From Thermoanaerobaculales bacterium (GTDB lineage Bacteria; Acidobacteriota; Thermoanaerobaculia; Thermoanaerobaculales; Sulfomarinibacteraceae): a stretch of DNA of 13,991 nt. A program made the position numbers and the translations under genes. The notes beneath the pieces were generated by a model that saw nothing but the letters and a program-made list of their open reading frames with translations, was not told the DNA's origin and ran no database searches. Shown here in pieces: positions 1 through 5,907 of this stretch; within the stretch, counting starts at the first letter, position 1; each line of letters starts with the position of its first letter. The DNA lies in NCBI GenBank assembly GCA_029932545.1, contig JAOZPW010000081.1, forward strand, positions 1 to 13,991, written 5' to 3'.

Positions 1-837
1 CTTTCGGCGGGCTCCGGCTTGGCGACCTTCGGCACCCCCTCCTCGGCCGGCGTTCCCGACTCCTTTGCCGCCCACACTCTGGTTCTGCCCCTGGACGACG
101 ACAAGGCCCTTGAGGGACTTTTCGCCGAGAGGGGAGACCGGCTGGCTGCAGTTCTGATGGAGGGAATTCCGGCAAACGCAGGTCTTCTCATCCAGCGGAA
201 GGAGTACTTGCAACACTTGAGGGAACTCTGTACTGCCCATGGAGTCCTGCTGATCCTCGACGAAGTCATCACGGGCTTTCGGGTGGGGGCCGCCGGCGCC
301 GCCGCCCTCTACGGCATCACGCCCGACCTGATGACCTACGGCAAGATCATCGGCGGTGGCCTGCCCGTCGGCGCCTACGGAGGCCGGCGGGAGCTGATGG
401 AACAGCTGGCGCCTCTGGGCCCCGTCTACCAGGCGGGAACGCTCTCGGGCAACCCCGTGGCCATGGCCGCCGGCGCCGCTACTCTCCGCCGGTTGCTGGA
501 CGACGACGGCGCCGCATGGGACCGGCTCGACTGCATCGCCGGGCGACTCCAGGAGGGGATTGAGGGCGCCTTCCGAACGGCGTGTCTTCCATTTTCCGTG
601 GCCAGGGTAGGCTCGATCCTCTGGCTCTCCCTCCAGGAGGGATCACCGCCTCGGCGTTTTGAGGACATCGACGATTCCGCCGCCGGGCGCTACGCGGCGC
701 TCCACGCCGCGCTCCTGGAAGAGGGTGTCTACCTGGCCCCTTCGGCCTACGAGGTGATGTTTGTCTCCACGGCCCACGACGAGGCCGCCATTGATGAGAC
801 CGTCGCCGCCTTTGGGCGGGCTGTGGGCCGGATCTGA
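1..837 (+). CDS. hemL: Glutamate-1-semialdehyde 2,1-aminomutase, 3' part (5' end outside window)
   Basis: This PLP-dependent enzyme converts glutamate-1-semialdehyde to 5-aminolevulinate in the C5 route to heme and other tetrapyrroles, in the cytoplasm. The reading frame is open from base 1, and the first residues already match the family (AGSG.ATFG.PSSAGVP), so the gene begins upstream and the in-frame TTG at 19 is not its start. About 278 of the usual ~425-430 residues are present. Visible landmarks are the PLP-ring aspartate in LILDEVITGFR (about 255-290), the Schiff-base lysine in TYGKIIGGGLPVGAYGG (AAG at 343-345) and the GTLSGNPVAMAAG motif near 435-475. The C-terminus is normal (TGA at 835-837). 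The related 4-aminobutyrate-type class III aminotransferases are less likely, because GKIIGGGLPVGAYGG and the ATFG.PSSAGVP segment are characteristic of GSA aminomutase. No terminator is obvious before the repeat at 875. Confidence 0.95.
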   Translation, partial: LSAGSGLATFGTPSSAGVPDSFAAHTLVLPLDDDKALEGLFAERGDRLAAVLMEGIPANAGLLIQRKEYLQHLRELCTAHGVLLILDEVITGFRVGAAGAAALYGITPDLMTYGKIIGGGLPVGAYGGRRELMEQLAPLGPVYQAGTLSGNPVAMAAGAATLRRLLDDDGAAWDRLDCIAGRLQEGIEGAFRTACLPFSVARVGSILWLSLQEGSPPRRFEDIDDSAAGRYAALHAALLEEGVYLAPSAYEVMFVSTAHDEAAIDETVAAFGRAVGRI

Positions 838-874
838 GGAGCGTTGACGGGTCATTGAGGTAATGGCCCCCCAG

Positions 875-892
875 AAAAGTGCCAGGTACATG
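875..892 (+). repeat. Left inverted repeat of RAYT element
   Basis: The 18-bp sequence AAAAGTGCCAGGTACATG is the exact reverse complement of positions 1923-1940 on the other side of the transposase gene. The core GTGCCAGGTAC is itself an imperfect palindrome. It lies 38 bp after hemL and 37 bp before the transposase start. REP-like repeats in inverted orientation around a RAYT gene are the expected arrangement for this family. That this is the substrate of the adjacent transposase is inference. Confidence 0.8.
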
Positions 893-929
893 GAACTAGT
901 GATATGCTCCGTATGGAGGTCGACGGATC

Positions 930-1919
930 ATGCCGAGGACGAAACGGGTGTTCTTTGACGGGGCTGTGTATCACGTCTACAACCGCCTTGCGCGGGGGGA
1001 GAGGGTGTTCACATCAGATGACATGGCGTCTGAGTTTGCGGAGTTGGTGCGGGAAGTGACGACCCGGGATGGTGTGAGGGTTTTCGCGTGGGCTGTACTT
1101 CCGAACCACTATCACCTTGCGTTGCAGGCCGGGCCGGTGCCGCTGGCAAGGACAATGAAGACGCTGCACTGGCGAACAACCCGGCGGGTCAATTGGGAGA
1201 TGAAAGTGTTCGGCCCGCTGTGGCAGGGCAGATACCGGGCCAAGCTGGTGGAAGACCAGCAGTACCTCGATCGTCTCCTGTCGTACATTCACCTCAACCC
1301 AGTAGTGGCTGGTCTGGCGGAAGATCCCGCAAAGTACCGTTGGAGCGGCCATCGGGACATTTTAGGCCTTCGGAAGAAGCCCATAGTCGATGTCGATGAG
1401 GTACTGCGTATTTTCGGCGAAACCCGCCGGGGAGCGCGGGCGGCCTATAGACGGGCGATTCGAGGGACAAGCGATGCGACCTGGATCGGGGAGGCGCCTG
1501 GCCACCTTCCGTGGTGGCGATTGGGCCGCACACCGCGCAGCGACAAGGAAGACCCCGAGGTTGCCGGGAAAGCACGAAGGGAAGCGGACTCGCGGCGACA
1601 GATGCGAGAACGACCCGAACTCGAGATAGGTGTTTTCGTCGAGTGCGTGGCGGGAGCAATCGGGACCGACCTTGAGAATCTCAGGGGCAGGGGGAAAGGG
1701 TACGAAGTGTCGAGGGCGCGGGAGTTGCTCGCAACTCTGGGTGTGGAGCGGTACGACCTTCGGGTGAAAGACCTCGCGGAGTATCTCAACAAGCACCCGG
1801 TGACGGTTACGGATTGGGTCATGCGTGGTGTACGCCGCCGCGCCGAGGACCCAGAAACGGCGGCCAGGATTGAAGCCCTGGATCGTAACCTGTGCGAACG
1901 ATTCGGAGAAAAAGACTAG
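930..1919 (+). CDS. REP-associated tyrosine transposase (Y1_Tnp / IS200-like HUH family), long form
   Basis: This 329-aa protein is a single-strand DNA transposase/nuclease of the Y1 HUH family. The N-terminal signature FFDGAVYHVYNR (residues 8-19) is typical of RAYTs. The metal-binding HUH motif is H60-Y61-H62 in LPNHYHLAL. Further family marks are FGPLWQGRYRAKLV (94-107) and SYIHLNPVVAGL (118-129), in which Y119 is the expected catalytic tyrosine. A YRW(S) motif follows at 136-139. The region beyond about 230 is an extension ending in a helix-turn-helix-like segment (about 262-303: ARELLATLGVERYDLRVKDL and on), which many long RAYTs carry and short ones lack. The ATG at 930 is preceded by GGAGG at 915-919, 10 nt away. 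All catalytic residues are present, so it may be active. It lies between inverted repeats described separately. Confidence 0.9.
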   Translation: MPRTKRVFFDGAVYHVYNRLARGERVFTSDDMASEFAELVREVTTRDGVRVFAWAVLPNHYHLALQAGPVPLARTMKTLHWRTTRRVNWEMKVFGPLWQGRYRAKLVEDQQYLDRLLSYIHLNPVVAGLAEDPAKYRWSGHRDILGLRKKPIVDVDEVLRIFGETRRGARAAYRRAIRGTSDATWIGEAPGHLPWWRLGRTPRSDKEDPEVAGKARREADSRRQMRERPELEIGVFVECVAGAIGTDLENLRGRGKGYEVSRARELLATLGVERYDLRVKDLAEYLNKHPVTVTDWVMRGVRRRAEDPETAARIEALDRNLCERFGEKD

Positions 1920-1922
1920 ATG

Positions 1923-1958
1923 CATGTACCTGGCACTTTTTTGTACCTGGCACTTTTT
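1923..1958 (+). repeat. Right repeats of RAYT element, two tandem copies
   Basis: Positions 1923-1940 (CATGTACCTGGCACTTTT) are the perfect reverse complement of the left repeat at 875-892. A second copy follows with no gap: the 17-mer TGTACCTGGCACTTTTT occurs at 1925-1941 and again at 1942-1958. The first copy begins 3 bp after the transposase stop codon. The run of T after the second copy continues to 1960. Tandem copies on one side and a single inverted copy on the other show that these are discrete repeat units. Confidence 0.85.
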
Positions 1959-1960
1959 TT

Positions 1961-2125
1961 TCTTTTTCCGTATTCGCCGTGCTGCTCGCAGTCGGCGCCG
2001 GTTGGCTGGGTGAAGCCCTGGACCGTGTGCAGTCGTTCGAGGTCTGGGCGCGGCGGGTTACGGCAGTGGTCTTCATCGGCGTCGGTGTGTACGAGACTCT
2101 ACGCTCGACGTTGTACCTGATCTGA
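1961..2125 (+). pseudogene. 3' remnant of a CcdA/ArsG-like membrane transporter gene
   Basis: The frame beginning at the edge of the right RAYT repeat encodes about 54 residues, ending at TGA 2123-2125. It opens with a hydrophobic stretch (VFAVLLAVGAGWLGEALDR), continues through RVQSFEVWARRVTAVVF and ends with IGVGVYETLRSTLYLI. The pattern of a helix, a charged linker with ARRVTAVVFI and a final VGVY helix resembles the C-terminus of cytochrome c biogenesis CcdA/DsbD-like transmembrane proteins, including the ArsG permease group. The usual ~170-180 upstream residues are missing. No start or ribosome site lies in this frame outside the repeat, and no 5' fragment is visible between hemL and the RAYT. 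I read it as a truncated relic. The family assignment rests on a short segment and is tentative. Confidence 0.5.
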
Positions 2126-2536
2126 TCACGAACATCGGTATTTGCCCGGCCTTCGGGGTCGCTTCGCGTCCCCGCTCGGTGCATTTCCCTCAAGGGCAAC
2201 AATGTCGAAATCGGGAGAGCATTGCCCTTGAGGGAAATGACCTCGGCATTGACGGCGTTGGCCGAGACTCGATTGCAGGCGCGCTCGCCGAGGGTTGCCC
2301 GGTGTCGCCCTTCTTCGCATCGACGGATTGGTTGAGAGTTCTGCCCGGTGAAGAGAGGGCGCACCCGGCACGCCCGTTTTGGGGATTTGGGCGCTCTTGG
2401 TTTTGTGCGTCGGCGTTGGCTGTTCGGGGGGTGATGCCGTCGCTGTCCCGGTCGCCGCCGCGGTCCCGGTCTCGGCCGCCGTCGCGGTTTACGGCCCCGG
2501 TTTCGCGGACGCGGTTTTCGGCTCCGGGTCAAAGTG
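2126..2536. other. Noncoding spacer with hairpins and GC-rich quasi-repeats
   Basis: No gene is convincing in these 411 bp. A hairpin lies at 2154-2174 (CGGGG and CCCCG arms, a T-T mismatch, an inner CGC/GCG pair and a TTC loop), just after the membrane protein remnant. A perfect 18-bp inverted repeat at 2182-2239 is listed separately. From about 2420 to 2525 the sequence is an irregular run of GGTCCCGGTC-, GCCGCCG- and CGGTTT-like units, which opens low-complexity frames on both strands (alanine/valine-rich on plus, arginine/proline-rich on minus). None has a good start or ribosome binding site. Confidence 0.6.
2182..2239. repeat. Perfect 18-bp inverted repeat with 22-nt loop
   Basis: CATTTCCCTCAAGGGCAA at 2182-2199 is the exact reverse complement of TTGCCCTTGAGGGAAATG at 2222-2239. 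The loop is 2200-2221. Each arm also contains an internal near-palindrome (CCCTCAAGGG / CCCTTGAGGG). There is no T-run after the second arm, so an intrinsic terminator is unlikely. Its place next to a RAYT suggests a dispersed REP-like or MITE-like unit, but only one copy is in the window, so this is inference. Confidence 0.75.
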
Positions 2537-3205
2537 TCAGGAAGTGGGCGGTAGGCCTGAAATGGCTGCCGTCAGCAGGGTTCGGAGTTCCTCCCCGGCG
2601 TCCGGGTAGAGGGGTGACAGCGCCTCGTTGTTCATGGCGAGAAGCAGGCCGGAAGGAGGGTTGATCAGCGGTTCCAGTGCGCCTGCGAGCAGGAACGCCC
2701 GGCGCAGGATTACAAAACCGCCACCGGTTCCAAGGTTCGGACAGCGGGACTCCACGAGGGCGCCGGTCTCTTCGAACCGCTGAAGACGCCAGGTCTCGAG
2801 ATCGAGGACCTGTGCCATCTCCACGGTATGACGATCAGCCATCACCGGCAGTATGGACAGCAGACGGCACAAGAGGGGACGTTTCCGGAGGCCCACCGCC
2901 AGCAGCTCGGCGAGTTCGGGTGGCAGGAGCCTCTCCGGGGCTTCCTGAATCTGGGTTTCAAGGTCGTCGAGCCAGGCGGATGTCTCCTCTCGAAGCAGAC
3001 GAAAAGTGAGACCCTCCAGGGAACCGAAGTGGATGGAGGCCGTACCCTGCCGCACCTTGGCGGTACGATCGACGGCTTCGAGGGTCAGCTCTCCAGTCGA
3101 CTGGGAAAGGAGCGCCTTCCGTGCAGCCTCGAGGATTGCCGTTCGGTCAGAAGAGCGGTCTGTCTTGAGCTGCGCCAAGCGTTTCCGATCGATTAATTTC
3201 CCCAT
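2537..3205 (-). CDS. TetR/AcrR-family transcriptional regulator
   Basis: This 222-aa protein is a DNA-binding repressor-type regulator. The N-terminal helix-turn-helix spans about residues 21-68: RTAILEAARKALLSQ, then TLEAVDRTAKVRQGTASIHF with GSLEGL, matching the TetR pattern I..AA..L....G...T...IA..A.V..GT.Y.HF.SKEGL. The all-helical C-terminal half (RKRPLLCRLLSILPVMADRH around 108-126) resembles TetR ligand domains with a RPL.C.LLS.L motif; the ligand cannot be predicted. I chose the ATG at 3203-3205 because the HTH then begins at a normal distance. The frame stays open to 3307, but those 34 extra residues look unlike any TetR N-terminus. No strong Shine-Dalgarno is seen before either start. 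The gene is divergent from the redox operon across a ~570-bp gap, so it could act on the operon, on itself or on distant genes. Confidence 0.85.
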   Translation of the reverse strand: MGKLIDRKRLAQLKTDRSSDRTAILEAARKALLSQSTGELTLEAVDRTAKVRQGTASIHFGSLEGLTFRLLREETSAWLDDLETQIQEAPERLLPPELAELLAVGLRKRPLLCRLLSILPVMADRHTVEMAQVLDLETWRLQRFEETGALVESRCPNLGTGGGFVILRRAFLLAGALEPLINPPSGLLLAMNNEALSPLYPDAGEELRTLLTAAISGLPPTS

Positions 3206-3776
3206 GACGCCATCATAACCCGGAGGGCTACCGGATGCCGGCGCTTGGCGGCTTATTCTCGAAATGCTTCGAAACAACGATGCACAAATCAAGCCGACGC
3301 CACACAAAAGACTTCAGTTGGAGAGGTTGCCTGGATCCGGCTTCACGGGCAAACGCCAAAAACATTTCGATAACGACAACGGTAACAGGCTCGGGCTCGG
3401 GTAGGGCTCCGCAATGTTTTGGATTTCTACCCGGCGGGGCCGGTCGGGTTCCTCATGTTTTCGGCTCCGCCGTGCCCGGCATGTTGCTTGCAAGTAACGG
3501 GGCTGAGGTGTCGGCAGTTGAAACGAAACACAAAAGGGCAGCGGATACAGAGGTGGGCGGCGGATCTTGCGCTCGGAAAAGGGGTTATGACCCTGGACGA
3601 GAAAGAAGGCTCGGGATTTCCACGCACCGCATTTTCGGGATTGGGCTCTACTCTCCGGAGAAAAGTCCATATCTTGGCCCGGTCGGGACGATTGATGTTT
3701 GCCGGTGTTTCGCGATGGTGCCTGAGAGAGTTACGAATTCGTAACATATCTCTCGGTTGAGCTTGGGAGGTTATTG
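3206..3776. other. Long gene-free divergent intergenic region
   Basis: These 571 bp separate the minus-strand TetR gene from the plus-strand redox operon. The open frames here have no ribosome sites, no recognisable motifs and unlikely composition. A weak GGGTAG/CTACCC inverted pair occurs around 3398-3432. The only strong signal is the palindrome at 3724-3754, near the operon start. The rest may be long 5' leader, regulatory DNA or decayed sequence; I see no basis to choose. Confidence 0.5.
3724..3754. promoter_or_regulatory. Palindromic operator candidate upstream of the redox operon
   Basis: Positions 3730-3745 read GTTACGAATTCGTAAC, a perfect 16-bp palindrome. It sits inside a wider dyad, with GAGAGA at 3724-3729 and TCTCTC at 3749-3754 and three unpaired bases (ATA) on the right. 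It ends 23 bp before the ATG of the first operon gene. The half-site ATTCGTAAC recurs, as an inverted pair with a different geometry, before the rhodanese gene at 12649-12669. A TAACAT (3742-3747) could be a -10 element overlapping the palindrome, but I see no good -35. The binding protein is unknown. The match to Rex or FNR consensus sites is poor. Confidence 0.5.
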
Positions 3777-5897
3777 ATGGCGCAGCCTGCAGAACGGCTC
3801 TGGGATCCTAAACCTGCGAACGGTCCAGCCGATCAACCACGGTACGTGATTGCAGCCCGGAAGATTCTCGAGACCTGCCGCGGGGAGGGTCCGGCGAATT
3901 GTGTGGCCCGGTGCCCGCTTCATGTGGATGGACGTGCATACGTTCAGCTTGCCAAGGAAGGCCGGTTTCGGGAGGCGCTCCAGAAGGTCCGGGAAGAACT
4001 TCCGTTCCCGGGTGTCCTGGGATATGTCTGTGATCATCCGTGCGAGCTTCATTGCAAGAGGGTGGATGATGATGAACCGGTCCGGATTCGTGACGTCAAG
4101 CGCTTTCTCGCGGAGTGGGAACCGGGTGAACCGGAGCACCTGCTCGATATGGCGCCAGAGAGGGGAAAGAGCGTAGCGGTTGTTGGTGCAGGACCGGGAG
4201 GACTGCTGGCAGCTCATGATCTGCGGCGCAAGGGTTACAAGGTCACGGTCTTCGAACGTGACGATCAGATCGGTGGCTGTTTGGTCAATCGAATTCCGGA
4301 ATGGCGACTTCCCCAACGAGTGGTGGAGAGGGATCTCTCGGTGATCGAGGCCCTTGGAATCACGGTGCGGACAGGCGTGGAAATTGGCCGGAGCCTGAGT
4401 CTCGACGAACTCAGGGAAGGTCACGACGCGGTGCTGCTTCTGGTCGGTTACGCAGGAGCTCGCCGTCTGGCCGACCTGGGTAAAGGTCTCCGAAGGAGGG
4501 CGTCGGGGGTGCTGGTGGCGGATCCCGTAACCTGTGAAACAGGCATCGCCGGGGTATTTGCTGCTGGAGACGCCGTCAGTGGGCCGGCAACTGTAATCAC
4601 GGCGCTCGCCCTTGGCCGCCGCGTTGCGGAGTCGGCCCATCGCTTCCTGGCTGGGGAGGATCTTCGGTCCGGCCGGCAGGCGCCGATACCTCAGAAGCTC
4701 CTGTGGGGGCTGGAGGTTTCGGAGGAGGAGCGCCGCAGTCGGACACGGCAGCCGGTGATGTTGACTCCAGCCAACGAGCCCATGACCGAGGAGGAGGTTT
4801 TTGCCGAGGGCGAGCGGTGCCTGGACTGCGAGTGCGGTCTGTGTGTCCAGGATTGCGAGTTCCTGGAGGCATCATGCGAGTCCCCAAAGGACCTGGCCCG
4901 AATGGTGTTGCACGACTTCGAGAGCCCCGAAACTCTCAAGATGATGTACTCCTGCAACATCTGCGCCCTGTGCGATACGGTGTGCCCGGAGGACTTGGAT
5001 ACCGGAGCGATGCTGCTCGATGCGCGGCGGGAGGCCGTCAGGCGAGGTCTTGGGCCATTGCCTGTTCACAAGCCCATTGTCAGCTACTTTAACGCGGGCA
5101 TCTCGAAGGCTTTCACGCTGATCAAGAGCGAGCCGGGCCGGCAACGCTCCAAACGGCTGTTTTTCACGGGGTGTGCCCTTCCCGCAGTAGCTCCGGCCAA
5201 TACGCGGGTCGTCTATGAAGAGCTTCGGCGGCACTACCCGGGGACCGGTGTATTGATGTATTGCTGCGGCGCCCCTGTGGAACTCTTGGGGATGGACGAG
5301 GAGTTCGAGAAAGCGAGCGAGGAGATCCTTCGCCAGGCCGAAGCGGTTGGTGCGGAGGAGCTGATCACGGCGTGCCCCGACTGCTCCCACACCCTCAAGA
5401 GCAGCGTGCCGGAACTGAAGGTCCGGACGGCGTGGGAGTTGCTTGCGGGCGTCTGGCAACCTCCGAGGCTCCGTGAGGGCGCCGAAGTAGCGGTCCACGA
5501 CTCCTGCAAGGTCCGTGGGCAGTTGGATGTGTGTTCGTCGGTCCGAACCCTGCTTGATGCCGGTGGGGCTGCGGTGGAGGAGATTGAGTACAACGGGGAG
5601 AAGGCCCGGTGCTGCGGTTTCGGCGGGATGATCTACCCGGTCGACCCCGAACTCTCCCAGAAGGTAACGCGCCGGCGGGGGGAGGAGAGTGAGTTGCCGA
5701 TGGTCACCTACTGCGCCGGCTGTCGTATGGCGCTCAAAGGGACCGGGAAGGAATCAATCCATATTCTCGACTTTCTTCTGGATCCGGACTGGGAATCCAA
5801 GTCGCGGGAGAAACCCCCCGGAGGTCTCGCCCGGTATCTGAACCGGCTACGAACCAAGTGGGACTTCAAGCGGATGAAACCACTCGAGAAACGGTGA
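3777..5897 (+). CDS. NfnB/GltD-like flavoprotein fused to HdrC- and HdrB/D-like (two CCG) iron-sulfur domains
   Basis: This 706-aa cytoplasmic redox protein is predicted to pass electrons from FAD through [4Fe-4S] clusters to a CCG-type thiol/disulfide site. Residues 34-93 form a GltD-type Fe-S domain (C34, C42, C46, C85, C89, C93). FAD binding is shown by GAGPGG (137-142), E160 and GVFAAGDAVSGP (259-270). The NAD(P)H Rossmann domain normally lying between these last two motifs is absent. A cysteine cluster at 348-367 has irregular spacing, and C393/C396/C399/C403 is a canonical [4Fe-4S] motif. Two complete CCG motifs follow: C466, C496-C497, C533/C536; and C577, C612-C613, C646/C649. These match the noncubane-cluster ligands of HdrB/HdrD. 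I chose the ATG at 3777 (GGGAGG at 3765-3770) over the TTG at 3774. It is the first gene of the operon, 10 nt before the NuoG-like gene. The exact substrate is unknown. Confidence 0.88.
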   Translation: MAQPAERLWDPKPANGPADQPRYVIAARKILETCRGEGPANCVARCPLHVDGRAYVQLAKEGRFREALQKVREELPFPGVLGYVCDHPCELHCKRVDDDEPVRIRDVKRFLAEWEPGEPEHLLDMAPERGKSVAVVGAGPGGLLAAHDLRRKGYKVTVFERDDQIGGCLVNRIPEWRLPQRVVERDLSVIEALGITVRTGVEIGRSLSLDELREGHDAVLLLVGYAGARRLADLGKGLRRRASGVLVADPVTCETGIAGVFAAGDAVSGPATVITALALGRRVAESAHRFLAGEDLRSGRQAPIPQKLLWGLEVSEEERRSRTRQPVMLTPANEPMTEEEVFAEGERCLDCECGLCVQDCEFLEASCESPKDLARMVLHDFESPETLKMMYSCNICALCDTVCPEDLDTGAMLLDARREAVRRGLGPLPVHKPIVSYFNAGISKAFTLIKSEPGRQRSKRLFFTGCALPAVAPANTRVVYEELRRHYPGTGVLMYCCGAPVELLGMDEEFEKASEEILRQAEAVGAEELITACPDCSHTLKSSVPELKVRTAWELLAGVWQPPRLREGAEVAVHDSCKVRGQLDVCSSVRTLLDAGGAAVEEIEYNGEKARCCGFGGMIYPVDPELSQKVTRRRGEESELPMVTYCAGCRMALKGTGKESIHILDFLLDPDWESKSREKPPGGLARYLNRLRTKWDFKRMKPLEKR

Positions 5898-5907
5898 GGG
5901 AGGGCCC

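Larger units (their letters stand above)
875..1958 (+). mobile_element. RAYT element (REPtron-like) with inverted flanking repeats
   Basis: The unit consists of one Y1/HUH transposase gene (930-1919) between a left repeat (875-892) and two tandem right repeats in opposite orientation (1925-1941 and 1942-1958). Canonical IS200/IS605 elements end in subterminal hairpins rather than long inverted repeats, so this fits a RAYT with associated REP-like sequences better. To its right, an open frame for the end of a membrane protein starts directly at the poly-T edge of the repeat. This suggests the element or its repeats took part in breaking that gene. The exact element ends and any target duplication cannot be fixed without an empty site for comparison. 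Confidence 0.7.

Noticed and set aside
875..1958. Canonical IS200/IS605 insertion sequence
   Set aside because: The transposase is RAYT-type with a long C-terminus, and the flanks are inverted repeats rather than subterminal hairpins. No tnpB is present.
875..1958. CRISPR array, suggested by repeated short units near the transposase
   Set aside because: There are only three copies, two of them directly abutting with no spacer and one inverted a kilobase away.
2182..2239. Intrinsic terminator
   Set aside because: The stem is strong, but the loop is 22 nt and no T-run follows.
1819..2532. Minus-strand 237-codon frame rich in arginine and proline
   Set aside because: It is antisense to the transposase end and the repeats. 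Its composition is the usual reverse reading of GC-rich DNA, with no motif.
2379..2609. Plus-strand frame with a lipoprotein-like start (LLVLCVGVGC) and alanine/valine-rich body
   Set aside because: The TTG start has no ribosome site, the lipobox lacks the -3 leucine-type residue, the body is low complexity, and its end overlaps the TetR gene in antisense.
3206..3307. Extended N-terminus for the TetR regulator
   Set aside because: The 34 extra residues precede a normal TetR N-terminus and lack TetR similarity. The ATG at 3203-3205 gives a standard-length protein.
3774..3776. TTG start one codon upstream of the Hdr-like fusion protein
   Set aside because: The ATG at 3777 has ideal spacing to GGGAGG (3765-3770).
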